DNA from: Citrobacter freundii
GTDB taxonomy: Bacteria; Pseudomonadota; Gammaproteobacteria; Enterobacterales; Enterobacteriaceae
Assembly: GCF_029717145.1 (NCBI RefSeq)
Contig: NZ_CP099222.1
Location: 2,170,001 to 2,234,000 of the forward strand
Direction: 5' to 3'
Length of the DNA: 64,000 nt
Positions 9,239 through 17,196 of the stretch are shown here, one piece after another. The notes under the pieces are model-generated. The model worked only from the letters and a program-made list of their open reading frames with translations. It did not search any database and was not told the DNA's origin. A program made the position numbers and the translations under genes. Each line of letters starts with the position of its first letter. The stretch's first letter is position 1.

Positions 9239-10243
9239 TCAGAAAACGGGTAATCCCAGCCCACACTTCACTTCCCTTACTGTTTTCTGCGTGACGTCGT
9301 GCGCCCGCTCGCTCCCTTTTTGCAATAGCGCCATCAACATGCCCTTATCCTGGATGTAGGTCGCACGGCGTTCTCGCATGGGGGCAATGAGTTCTTGTAA
9401 ACACACCTCCAGCTCATTTTTACAGGTTTTATCCCCCAGCCCGCCTTGTTGATAGTTCGCTTTCATCTCCGCAACTTTTGCTTTGTTCGGGTGAAATGCG
9501 TCCAGATATGTGAACACTATATTGCCGTCTATCTGCCCCGGGTCGGTCACTTTTAAATGGTGAGGGTCGGTGTACATGGCGCTGACCGCGCGATGAATGG
9601 CCTCTTCGCTGGCAGAAAGGAGCAACGTATTGCCAAGTGATTTCGACATTTTGGCGTTGCCGTCGATACCCGGGAGGCGGCTGGTTTCGCTCAACATAGC
9701 CTTACAATGCTGTAAAACGGGAGTCGGTAACAGGCTATTCATCTTATGTACGATTTCGTTAGTCTGCTCGAGCATCGGTAATTGATCGTCGCCGACGGGA
9801 ACAACGTTGGCTTTGAAGGCCGTAATATCTGCCGCCTGGCTGATCGGGTAAACCAGGAAACCAACCGGCAGAGAGCGGGTGAACCCTTTTTGCATAATTT
9901 CATTTTTTACCGTTGGGTTACGCTCTACGCGCGCCACGGTAACAATGTTCATATAAAGCGCAGTCAGTTCAGCAAGCGCCGGTAGAGCAGACTGCAAGCA
10001 AATTGTCGTGAGTGAAGGATCAATCCCCGCGGCAAGATAATCGGCGAGCACTTCGGGGATGTTATTGCGGATCTTTTGCGGATTGCTGCCGTTATCGGTA
10101 AGCCCCTGAAGATCCGCGACCAGCACAAACTGTTGATAATCACGTTGCAGGGCAACACGCTGGCATAGCGAGCCAACAAAGTGGCCGAGATGTAATGGGC
10201 CGGTTGGGCGATCGCCAGTAAGAATAATGGTTTTGTTGTTCAT
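9239..10243 (-). CDS. Second tryptophanyl-tRNA synthetase (TrpRS)
   Basis: A 334-residue class I aminoacyl-tRNA synthetase that charges tRNA-Trp. The HIGH motif reads PLHLGH near residue 18 and the KMSKS motif reads AKMSKS near residue 197. GDRPTGPLHLGHFVGS is the usual TrpRS N terminus. The start at 10243 has AAGGAG seven bases upstream. Enterobacteria carry the housekeeping trpS beside dam/gph, so this copy in an unrelated context is almost certainly an additional enzyme. Second TrpRS genes in other bacteria can confer resistance to TrpRS inhibitors such as indolmycin; whether this one does is unknown. Expression appears controlled by a Trp-codon leader attenuator directly upstream (10288-10402). 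Confidence -1.
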   Translation of the reverse strand: MNNKTIILTGDRPTGPLHLGHFVGSLCQRVALQRDYQQFVLVADLQGLTDNGSNPQKIRNNIPEVLADYLAAGIDPSLTTICLQSALPALAELTALYMNIVTVARVERNPTVKNEIMQKGFTRSLPVGFLVYPISQAADITAFKANVVPVGDDQLPMLEQTNEIVHKMNSLLPTPVLQHCKAMLSETSRLPGIDGNAKMSKSLGNTLLLSASEEAIHRAVSAMYTDPHHLKVTDPGQIDGNIVFTYLDAFHPNKAKVAEMKANYQQGGLGDKTCKNELEVCLQELIAPMRERRATYIQDKGMLMALLQKGSERAHDVTQKTVREVKCGLGLPVF

Positions 10244-10287
10244 GTCAGACTCCTTAGTCATCAAACCGAAAGGGGTCTTTCAAATGC

Positions 10288-10313
10288 AAATAACCGCCTT
10301 TCGGCGGTTATTT
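10288..10313 (-). terminator. Attenuator terminator hairpin upstream of the second TrpRS gene
   Basis: AAATAACCGCC and GGCGGTTATTT form a perfect 11-bp stem with a four-base loop (GAAA in the transcript). It lies between the Trp-codon leader peptide and the TrpRS gene, where a terminator makes sense only as an attenuator. The 3' arm ends TTATTT and continues GCATTTG, a moderately U-rich tail. Its 5' arm CCGCC can alternatively pair with GGCGG at 10337-10341. Confidence -1.
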
Positions 10314-10342
10314 AAAATGGGGAAAACACATTCTGGCCGCCT

Positions 10343-10402
10343 TTAAGAAGGCTGCCACCACAGGTTGTTATTAACGCTGTTTACATCGTGTTTTGTATTC
10401 AT
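10343..10402 (-). CDS. Trp leader peptide (MNTKHDVNSVNNNLWWQPS)
   Basis: A 19-codon open frame starts at ATG 10402 and stops at TAA 10343-10345. It has adjacent Trp codons at 10355-10360, four codons before the stop. The stop lies inside a small hairpin, GCCTT/AAGGC at 10339-10352. GGCGG at 10337-10341 can pair either within that neighbourhood or with CCGCC of the downstream terminator stem. This is the layout of trpL-type leaders: stalling at Trp codons would free the second segment to form an antiterminator. No strong Shine-Dalgarno is visible, which is the main weakness. Two Trp codons in 19, given the rarity of Trp, are unlikely by chance just upstream of a TrpRS gene. Confidence -1.
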   Translation of the reverse strand: MNTKHDVNSVNNNLWWQPS

Positions 10403-10476
10403 TTAATGAACATATCATGGTGTGATGAAGAGGTAAAGCCATGCACGCTGCGAGCTGATTGGTGTGACAACCGTTG

Positions 10477-11280
10477 TTATCGCGCGTTCTCACGCAACTG
10501 TACTTTACCTGTCAGATACGTTGTGGCTTGACCACCAATATGGACACGATCGCCCACTAACTTGCAGCGTAAATCCCCGCCGCGCTCGGACACCTGGCGT
10601 GCCAGCATCTGTGTTTTGTTCAGTTTCTCAGCCCAGTATGGAATGAGCATGCTATGTGCCGAACCTGTGACAGGGTCTTCCGCAACGGCCTCGCCTGGGC
10701 AGAAGAATCGACTGACAAAATCGTATTCCCCATCGCCTGGCGCCGTAATGCAGACCATTTTTCCCAGCGGAAGCATAGCGTGAATATCCGGGCGTACTGC
10801 TGCAATCTGCTGCTGATTCTCCATAACGACCATGTAATCACGTGCCACGCGGACTTCTTTGTATTCCGTGATACCCAGCGTTTCCAATAGTAAAGGCGGC
10901 GGTATAACCGATTCGGTATTCCAGGCGGGGAAATCAAGCGTCAGCCATTCGCCACTGCGGGTCACGGTCAGCGGGCCAACAAATCGGGTTTCGAAGTGAA
11001 TTGTGGTGTCCGGGTAGTCAAGATGTTCAAAGATGACGTGTGCAGCAGCCAGTGTGGCATGCCCGCATAAATTGATTTCACCCTGAGTGGTAAACCAACG
11101 TAGCTCAAAGCCGCTATCGGTGGTGACAAAGAAGGCGGTTTCTGACTGGTTATGTTGCTGAGACATTTTTAATAATATCTCATCGGGCAACCATTCTGTA
11201 AGAGGACACACTGCGGCGGCATTGCCACCAAAAGTGGTGTCGGTAAAGGCATCTATCATGTAAAAATCAATGTGCTTCAT
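10477..11280 (-). CDS. PhzF-family isomerase/epimerase-like protein
   Basis: A 267-residue member of the PhzF family, which share a diaminopimelate-epimerase fold. Characteristic segments are GGNAAAVCPL near residue 18, QSETAFF near residue 43 with the catalytic Glu, NLCGHATLAAAHV near 69, and EDPVTGSAHSML near 206. The start at 11280 follows AGAGGAC at normal distance. The substrate is unknown. E. coli YddE is a related PhzF protein, but this sequence is not clearly its orthologue. It lies upstream of the second TrpRS gene on the same strand, separated by the attenuator leader. Confidence -1.
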   Translation of the reverse strand: MKHIDFYMIDAFTDTTFGGNAAAVCPLTEWLPDEILLKMSQQHNQSETAFFVTTDSGFELRWFTTQGEINLCGHATLAAAHVIFEHLDYPDTTIHFETRFVGPLTVTRSGEWLTLDFPAWNTESVIPPPLLLETLGITEYKEVRVARDYMVVMENQQQIAAVRPDIHAMLPLGKMVCITAPGDGEYDFVSRFFCPGEAVAEDPVTGSAHSMLIPYWAEKLNKTQMLARQVSERGGDLRCKLVGDRVHIGGQATTYLTGKVQLRENAR

Positions 11281-11396
11281 CGTATAGTCCTCTTGTTGTT
11301 CACCGGTCATCCCACGCTCTACCATGCCATGACAACGTGCAATTTCGTATTGGTTTATGCTCTTGCAGGCAATAACATATCGCGATATGCCCGCGT

Positions 11397-13181
11397 TTAG
11401 CTCGCTTGCAGCATACCGAAGCTCACGATTCGCGATCGGCCCAACTCTTTGGCGCGATACAGGGCCACGTCAGCGGCGCGCAGCAGGTTGTCGCTTTGGG
11501 CGTGCTGTGGGTAGCTGGCAACGCCAATATACACGTCGATATGGCTGATGTCCGACGTCCCAAAGCGCAGCGTAAGCGCATGCACACCGTTGTAGATATC
11601 CGTCGCCATGCGGTTAGCCTCTTCTTCACCCATGCCGCTGAGCAGGACCAAAAACTCTTCACCACCGTAGCGGAACGCCATCCCACTGTCGCGTATGGCG
11701 CGCTGAATAATCGCGGCAACGCCCTTGATAACGCCATCGCCCGCCTCGTGGCCGAACCGATCGTTGACATCTTTGAAGTGATCAATATCAATCATCAGGC
11801 AACTGATGGGTGTCTGATTATGTATCGCCTGGCCCATCTGGGTGCGCAAAGTGTCTTCCAGATGATGGCGATTGCGCAGACCGGTCAGCGGGTCGTAGAG
11901 TGCTTTTTCCAGTAACGCATCGCGCAGACGCTGATTGGCTAATGCCAGACCGAGCGCTTCTGCCATCAGTTCCAGATACGCGCGGGAAGGCGCGGTATCA
12001 TCGCTGAGATTCTGAAATGAGAGCAGGCCGATAGCCTCACCCTGAGCAATCAACGGCACACACAGCGTGTGATCCTGACATGACTCTGGCAAATGGTAGC
12101 AGGCGATGTCCGGCTCGCCGTGGACCGGGGGATGACTCTGCCCGCGACGCACGGCCCAGCATTCGTCCGGGTGGAAGGCATCCGCTTTTCCCTGCGGAGA
12201 AAGCCACTCAGCGACGCAGCGCATCTGCCACGGTTCCCGGTCAAGAATGTAGAGTCGTCCGGCGACGCCGGGAGCAATATTCGGCGCGAACAGTTGTGCA
12301 ACATTGATAACGTCAGCGAAGTTCTCACAGCCCTGTAAGCGCTGAGTCATCCGTGCCAGCAGTTCGCGTATCGCCCAGTCGGCGTCACGCTCTTTCTCCA
12401 GCCGCTGCCGTACCAGGCCGTTCTCGCGAAAAATGCGGATGGCCTGTGCCATATCGCCGATTTCATCAATCTGGTTAAAGTTAGGTGTTTCAACCGCGTA
12501 ATCCTGCGAGGCCAGTCGATGAACGACGTCGCTCAGTCGCACGACGGGGCGCAGCACCCGACGTTTTAAAATAAAGCCGAGGACAAACAAAAACAGCAGT
12601 GCCGTCAGTCCGACCATCACTTCGGACAGCGTGCGCAGTGTACGGGACGTCTGCGTGGCGTCCTCAATGGCGTTGCGGGCGCGGCTGTCGAGCATCTGGC
12701 GGAAATGGTCTATTTTATCCTGCGTCCGTTCGAGCTCCTGCTCATAGGATTTACCGAAGAGCAGGGCGATAGCCTGCGCCTGCTCTCCGCGCGCGACGCT
12801 TTCGATCGCCGTCTGTTGTTCGTTCTGTAGCGTATCAACAATTTGCAATCCCTCGTGCAGGAGCGCCAATTCTTCCCCTGATGCTCCGGTATCCTTCAGT
12901 TTCGTCAATCGGTGCTCAACGGCTTTTAGCGAGGTCTCTTTCTGTTGGTAGGCTTGCAACGCATCAGGATCTTTACTGACCACATACAGGCGCGCCAGAT
13001 CGGACAGTGACCAGGCGTCAATTTCAACTTCTTCGGTCAGCTGATCGAATATATACCGCTGTTCTACCGCCTGTCGTTCGGTGTTATCGGCGTTTGACGC
13101 CATTAGCATGACCACGCCGGAGGCGAGGGTCAGGCATACCGTCGCACTGTAGGCCCAGTTGGTGATTGTGGCTATTCGCAC
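11397..13181 (-). CDS. Membrane diguanylate cyclase (HAMP-GAF-GGDEF)
   Basis: A 594-residue protein predicted to make cyclic di-GMP at the inner membrane. An N-terminal membrane segment (about residues 8-28) and a second at about 190-212 flank a helical periplasmic region of the four-helix-bundle sensor type. A HAMP linker follows (about 213-268), then a GAF-like domain (about 285-420). The GGDEF domain has the active-site signature YGGEEF (a GGEEF variant, catalytically competent in the family) and DIDHFKDVNDRFGHEAGD. An inhibitory-site-like RxxD is not obvious. It is a single-gene unit, and the sensed signal is unknown. Confidence -1.
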   Translation of the reverse strand: MRIATITNWAYSATVCLTLASGVVMLMASNADNTERQAVEQRYIFDQLTEEVEIDAWSLSDLARLYVVSKDPDALQAYQQKETSLKAVEHRLTKLKDTGASGEELALLHEGLQIVDTLQNEQQTAIESVARGEQAQAIALLFGKSYEQELERTQDKIDHFRQMLDSRARNAIEDATQTSRTLRTLSEVMVGLTALLFLFVLGFILKRRVLRPVVRLSDVVHRLASQDYAVETPNFNQIDEIGDMAQAIRIFRENGLVRQRLEKERDADWAIRELLARMTQRLQGCENFADVINVAQLFAPNIAPGVAGRLYILDREPWQMRCVAEWLSPQGKADAFHPDECWAVRRGQSHPPVHGEPDIACYHLPESCQDHTLCVPLIAQGEAIGLLSFQNLSDDTAPSRAYLELMAEALGLALANQRLRDALLEKALYDPLTGLRNRHHLEDTLRTQMGQAIHNQTPISCLMIDIDHFKDVNDRFGHEAGDGVIKGVAAIIQRAIRDSGMAFRYGGEEFLVLLSGMGEEEANRMATDIYNGVHALTLRFGTSDISHIDVYIGVASYPQHAQSDNLLRAADVALYRAKELGRSRIVSFGMLQAS

Positions 13182-13262
13182 CTGTTTATTCCTTTTGCGA
13201 CGAGTAATGAATGTGCATGATTGAAATTATAGAAAACGTATGATTTTGCGTGACAATAAAAA

Positions 13263-13285
13263 GGCGACCCCGTGGTCGCCCTTTG
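13263..13285 (-). terminator. Rho-independent terminator of the AI-2E permease gene
   Basis: GGCGACC (13263-13269) pairs with GGTCGCC (13274-13280). In the minus direction the stem is followed by TTTTTATTG. It lies 20 bases after the permease stop and upstream of the diguanylate cyclase start. Confidence -1.
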
Positions 13286-13299
13286 TTATCGTCATACCG

Positions 13300-14409
13300 T
13301 TATAAATCTGGAGGATTTTTTCCTTCTTCCATAAAGTCTTTATCGATCTCCTCCACGTTGCCCTCGTGATCGCGCCCGGATAACAGATTCCAGCAGGCAA
13401 GGAACAGTGCCGCGATCAACGGGCCAATGACAAACCCGTTGATACCGTAAATCTCCATCCCACCGAGGGTGGAAATCAAAATTAGATAATCGGGCATCTT
13501 GGTGTCTTTGCCCACCAGTAATGGGCGCAAAATATTGTCTACCAGCCCGACGATAATGACGAAGAATCCGACGATAAACAGTCCTTGCCACAACTGCTGC
13601 GTGGCAAAGAGGAAAATTGCCGCGGGTACCCAGACAATGGCTGAACCCACCGCAGGCACCAGTGAGAGAAACGCCATCAATGCGCCCCACAGAACGCTGC
13701 CGTCGATGTCCACAATGGCAAAAGCAATGCCACCGAGTGTGCCCTGAACCACCGCGACCACCGCTGTGCCTTTTACCGTGGCGCGGGTGACACCGACAAA
13801 TTTGGCAAACAGGTGCTGTTTAGCGAAATCGGTCAGCGGTAAAGAATCCAGAATCTGACGCACTAGGTACGGCCCGTCCTTGAGCAGGAAAAACAGCAGA
13901 TACAGCATGATGCCAAAGCTGATGGCAAAGCCGAATGTCCCTTTGCCAATCAGGAATGCACTGCCGGCGAGGTACTGCCCGCCCTGTAATGCAACATCGG
14001 AGAGCTTTTGCTGAATTTGTGCCACGTTATCCAGATGGTGGTCCGCAAGGAATCCTCTGGCCCAGTCAGGGAGATACGACAGGATCGCGGTGACGACTTC
14101 CGGGAACTGCGTGTTGTTCTGTTGCAGCTTGCTGTACACCACGTTCAGTTCGATAGCCAGTGATGACAGGATCACCATCAGGGGAATAAAGACAATCAGG
14201 CAGATAATGCCAATGGTGATAAGCGACGCCAGCCCGTTGCGATCGCCCAGCGCGCTGCGCAGTTTGTTTTTCACCGGATTAAAAATAGTGGTTAATATCG
14301 CGGCCCACAGAATGGCGGAAAAGTAAGGGGACAGCACATCAAAGAACGCCCACGTCACAAGGGCGAGAATGAAAATGAAAAAACCTTTGGTCAGTCCGTT
14401 AAAACGCAT
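13300..14409 (-). CDS. AI-2E family membrane permease
   Basis: A 369-residue inner-membrane protein with about eight hydrophobic segments, an N terminus FFIFILALVTWAFFDVLSPY, and the conserved C-terminal GLVDNILRPLLVG and GINGFVIGPLIAALF segments typical of the AI-2E/PerM/YdiK family. The start at 14409 has AGGAT upstream. Family members have been linked to export of autoinducer-2 (TqsA) or to Na+/H+ exchange; the substrate here is unknown. The N terminus does not match YdiK as I remember it, so no symbol is given. A hairpin terminator follows. Confidence -1.
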   Translation of the reverse strand: MRFNGLTKGFFIFILALVTWAFFDVLSPYFSAILWAAILTTIFNPVKNKLRSALGDRNGLASLITIGIICLIVFIPLMVILSSLAIELNVVYSKLQQNNTQFPEVVTAILSYLPDWARGFLADHHLDNVAQIQQKLSDVALQGGQYLAGSAFLIGKGTFGFAISFGIMLYLLFFLLKDGPYLVRQILDSLPLTDFAKQHLFAKFVGVTRATVKGTAVVAVVQGTLGGIAFAIVDIDGSVLWGALMAFLSLVPAVGSAIVWVPAAIFLFATQQLWQGLFIVGFFVIIVGLVDNILRPLLVGKDTKMPDYLILISTLGGMEIYGINGFVIGPLIAALFLACWNLLSGRDHEGNVEEIDKDFMEEGKNPPDL

Positions 14410-14528
14410 TAGTGGATCCTGTAAATAAGAAGCAGTCCCGACTATAGAACTGTTCAGCGGATTTACCAACCTGCAACTGTCGGCGTGCCAGGACACGCTG
14501 AGCGAAATGGACGCGAGTCTACCGGGAT

Positions 14529-15422
14529 TTATTCATGTCCGGTGTTTACTCGTTTACCAATATCTTTGAGCTGAGAATACTTTTCCAGCAACTGCGGAGC
14601 ATCATCCAGGCTCATGGCAAACATCCACATATAGGTCATCACAGAGTAAATGTGACCCGCATCAGCCCCGCCGCCGAGCGTCATGATGAGGATCGTCATG
14701 CCAAATAACAGAGCGACCACAATGCCAATGGACAAGTAACCCAGCGCCTCACGGTCAGATAAACAAATACGCAGCCTGGACAACAGGCGGTAATGTTTGC
14801 CGAGCGGGGAGGCGGCGGCACTATTGACCATAGCTATCTCTTTTTCGAGTCGATTATTTAATCGCAGGAAAAGCGCTTCGTTTTTGCGCGTATAGCTGCT
14901 CAGGAACAGTGAAAAAAAACCAAGAATGACAAGGCAGGCCACACCCGTCCACAACTCTATAACCAGCAGCATGATGGCAGCCCCCAGAATAGAGGCGATC
15001 GAGGTGATCAGCGCAGGCAGATGCTTTTCAAAAAAATCGACGAACTCGCGGGAAAGCGCGACCCGTGCTGCAATGGTCGAGGTATTTTGATTGTCCCGAC
15101 GTTGAGCGAGAATGACGGGAACAGCCAACTCAGCATAGATCCGGGTAAATGTACGGGTATCAACACTCCGACGAGCCGCCCCTATGGCCCACATAATAAA
15201 GACCACAACGGCATAAAAAACCGCGTGTAAGGCGTTACCCGCAATAATTGCATTGATGGCAAAGCCGGCCATTAGCGGATACAGCAGATACGTCAGGTTC
15301 TCGGCAACGACGAGAAGAAATGTGACTAGGAGTTTTTTACGGTGGCGGCGGGCCAGAGACTTAAGCGTGCCAACTGCACTGTATAAGGATGTGGATTTAT
15401 CGTGACTCTTCAGGCTTATCAT
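14529..15422 (-). CDS. Orphan ABC-transporter six-transmembrane domain protein
   Basis: A 297-residue protein with about six membrane segments resembling the membrane half of ABC exporters (LLVTFLLVVAENLTYLLYP at the first helix). It has no ATP-binding domain: no Walker A, no LSGGQ and no adjacent ATPase gene. Similar stand-alone proteins are annotated in enterobacteria as ABC transporter six-transmembrane domain proteins. It is divergent from a TetR regulator with paired operators between them, so it is probably the regulator's main target. A role in export of a toxic compound is inferred only. Confidence -1.
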   Translation of the reverse strand: MISLKSHDKSTSLYSAVGTLKSLARRHRKKLLVTFLLVVAENLTYLLYPLMAGFAINAIIAGNALHAVFYAVVVFIMWAIGAARRSVDTRTFTRIYAELAVPVILAQRRDNQNTSTIAARVALSREFVDFFEKHLPALITSIASILGAAIMLLVIELWTGVACLVILGFFSLFLSSYTRKNEALFLRLNNRLEKEIAMVNSAAASPLGKHYRLLSRLRICLSDREALGYLSIGIVVALLFGMTILIMTLGGGADAGHIYSVMTYMWMFAMSLDDAPQLLEKYSQLKDIGKRVNTGHE

Positions 15423-15449
15423 TATCTGTGATTCTGTTAAAATTAATAA

Positions 15450-15465
15450 TTGAGCGGTTGCTCAA
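15450..15465. promoter_or_regulatory. TetR-type operator, copy 1
   Basis: TTGAGCGGTTGCTCAA is a palindrome with six-base arms and a four-base centre. It lies 28 bases upstream of the membrane protein start and is identical to a second copy 36 bases away. It is the likely binding site of the adjacent TetR regulator. Confidence -1.
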
Positions 15466-15485
15466 TTATTGCAGGTCGAGTGTAT

Positions 15486-15501
15486 TTGAGCGGTTGCTCA
15501 A
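15486..15501. promoter_or_regulatory. TetR-type operator, copy 2
   Basis: An identical TTGAGCGGTTGCTCAA lies 20 bases before the TetR gene start. The 36-bp centre-to-centre spacing could allow two dimers to bind and to control both divergent genes, including autoregulation. Confidence -1.
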
Positions 15502-15521
15502 AGTCAATGCGGGGTGAATTT

Positions 15522-16094
15522 ATGAAAAAAAAGACAGAAGAGTTGAGAGTACGAATTCTGGATGGCGCGGTGGCGCTGTTTATCGAAAAAGGGATAGAGA
15601 AGGTGACAACCCGGGAGTTGACGGAACATCTCGGCCTTTCTCGCAGCCATATCTATCACTACTTTAAGGACTGGCAGTCACTGTGCCTCGCCGCGCTGGA
15701 AAGATTTATGCAAAAAGAGCTGGACGATTTAACCGAATCGTTAGCCGGGCGCGAACCTCACGAAAAGTTAAGCGTATTGATCAAATACTACCTTCCTGAA
15801 GGTCCGGATGCCGTCTGGCAGCTTTATGACTCTTTATGGCGCCTGGCGAGCCATGACGCCGCTTACGCAGAGCTTGCAGAGCGCAATATGAATTGCTGGA
15901 TGGAAATGATCGCCGACATTATTCGTGAAGGTGTGGGGTTGAAAGCGTTCCGGGCGCTGGATGCCGAACGTGTTACACGCCAGTTCGTTGCCATGCTTAA
16001 CGGGTACTCAGAGAACCTGATTTTTCATCCTTCACCTGAAAAATGTCAGTTGGCCAGCGACGATCTCCACGACTTTATCAGGCAGATGTTGTAA
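15522..16094 (+). CDS. TetR-family transcriptional regulator
   Basis: A 190-residue repressor-type protein. The N-terminal helix-turn-helix is evident from VTTRELTEHLGLSRSHIYHYFKD near residues 29-51, the classical TetR signature. The C-terminal ligand domain has no recognisable family. The start at 15522 follows GGGGTGAATTT. The gene is divergent from the orphan ABC membrane-domain gene, with two identical palindromes in between. Ligand and target beyond this pair are unknown. Confidence -1.
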   Translation: MKKKTEELRVRILDGAVALFIEKGIEKVTTRELTEHLGLSRSHIYHYFKDWQSLCLAALERFMQKELDDLTESLAGREPHEKLSVLIKYYLPEGPDAVWQLYDSLWRLASHDAAYAELAERNMNCWMEMIADIIREGVGLKAFRALDAERVTRQFVAMLNGYSENLIFHPSPEKCQLASDDLHDFIRQML

Positions 16095-16122
16095 AGCTGT
16101 ATAGTTCGCGCGTAGCCAATGT

Positions 16123-16467
16123 TCAGAAAGGCGAAAAATGAAAGAGCTGATATACCGCTACCATCACGGAGATGCTCAATAATACGCTGATGATAAAGTA
16201 GGTTTTGAATGGCTGTTTTTGTGTTTTGTGGCGAAAGAGTTGCTGACCTGCTATCGCGCCGGGCCATCCGCCGACAACGCCAAACATCAGTAATGTGAAC
16301 TCTGGCACTCTGCGCCAGGCTTTTCGCGCCGCCATTTTGTCCATGCCGTAAATCACCAGCGTCAGTACGTTGGCGAGCAGTAACCATATAATAAAGGGAT
16401 GAGATGTAAACAGGCTGCCGATCGCAGCGAGGATCAGCAGCAAATAACAACCGCGATTGAGATTCAT
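16123..16467 (-). CDS. DUF1294 membrane protein
   Basis: A 114-residue inner-membrane protein with four hydrophobic segments and the DUF1294 hallmarks YGMDKMAARKAWRRVPE and GGWPGAIAGQQLFRHKTQKQPF. Several in-frame ATGs exist (16467, 16485, 16509 and 16518). I choose 16467 because the membrane protein begins directly there, but none has a strong ribosome-binding site. It is convergent with the TetR gene. The function of the family is unknown; some longer members carry an N-terminal cold-shock domain, which is absent here. Confidence -1.
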   Translation of the reverse strand: MNLNRGCYLLLILAAIGSLFTSHPFIIWLLLANVLTLVIYGMDKMAARKAWRRVPEFTLLMFGVVGGWPGAIAGQQLFRHKTQKQPFKTYFIISVLLSISVMVAVYQLFHFSPF

Positions 16468-17196
16468 AGTATTCGCCACAGCCATTTCCAGAGAGTATCG
16501 ACCCTGCATTGTACGCAATACCCACGGCGAGCAGAACCCCTGTCGGAAGCCGTAACAATAACCTGTTACTCATAAACCTTACTGGAATAATGTTCTATTC
16601 TAAAATTTGTCTTTTTAATACCAGACTTGTGCGCAAGGACGCTCACAAATAAAAATACGCGATGCTAATTGACTTACATCAATCTTTAGTCCTATTTTTA
16701 CTACTCCTTTAGAGATAAATACGCATCCCTCTTTAAGGGGTTGTTACAGATATGGACAGAGATGATAGAGGGTTATTGCTAAGAGGAGAGGCTTGACGAG
16801 TGGGGAAATTGAAAAGTTAATGACTGGGAAGGTGTGAATGTCTACATTAATATATTATAAACCGATTTTTATTATATATCGTAATGTATTGTCAGTGCTT
16901 ATAATTAAAGTGAGCATAGTGTAATGCAGATTCACTTTTATGTATTCAATGCCACCATATTTTCCTTTCAATATCACTGTGTCTTCTCATCGTTCTTCTG
17001 ATTTCCCACTTGTTATGATAACTTTCATATGAAGTAAATGCGCTAAATAGATGCTGCTTTTAACATTTAACGAACAAATTTCAAGGTGTTTTCAGCCGTT
17101 GACTTGAATTTACCAGACGGTCATATTTCAACACGCGAAATATCACTACCGCCCGTGGACGCGGTGCAACGGATTTAACGAACTGGAAACCAAAGA
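16468..17196. other. AT-rich gap with an FNR-like site
   Basis: About 730 bases without a supportable protein gene, markedly richer in A and T than the flanks, which suggests acquired or decayed DNA. It contains an FNR-like box at 16669-16682. Two frames of 14 codons (ATG about 16752; TTG about 16795 after AGAGGAG) are too short to claim. Confidence -1.
16669..16682. promoter_or_regulatory. Candidate FNR box
   Basis: TTGACTTACATCAA matches the FNR consensus TTGAT-N4-ATCAA at nine of ten positions. The nearest genes are about 200 bases to the left (DUF1294, minus) and 515 to the right (exported protein, plus), so the target is unclear. Confidence -1.

Noticed and set aside
9068..9253. A 61-codon plus-strand frame between the cupin and TrpRS genes
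   Set aside because: No ribosome-binding site, no recognisable family, and it overlaps the 3' end of the TrpRS gene on the other strand.
13300..14409. Assignment of the AI-2E family permease to ydiK
   Set aside because: Its N-terminal sequence differs from the YdiK I remember, and the neighbours are different, so only the family is given.
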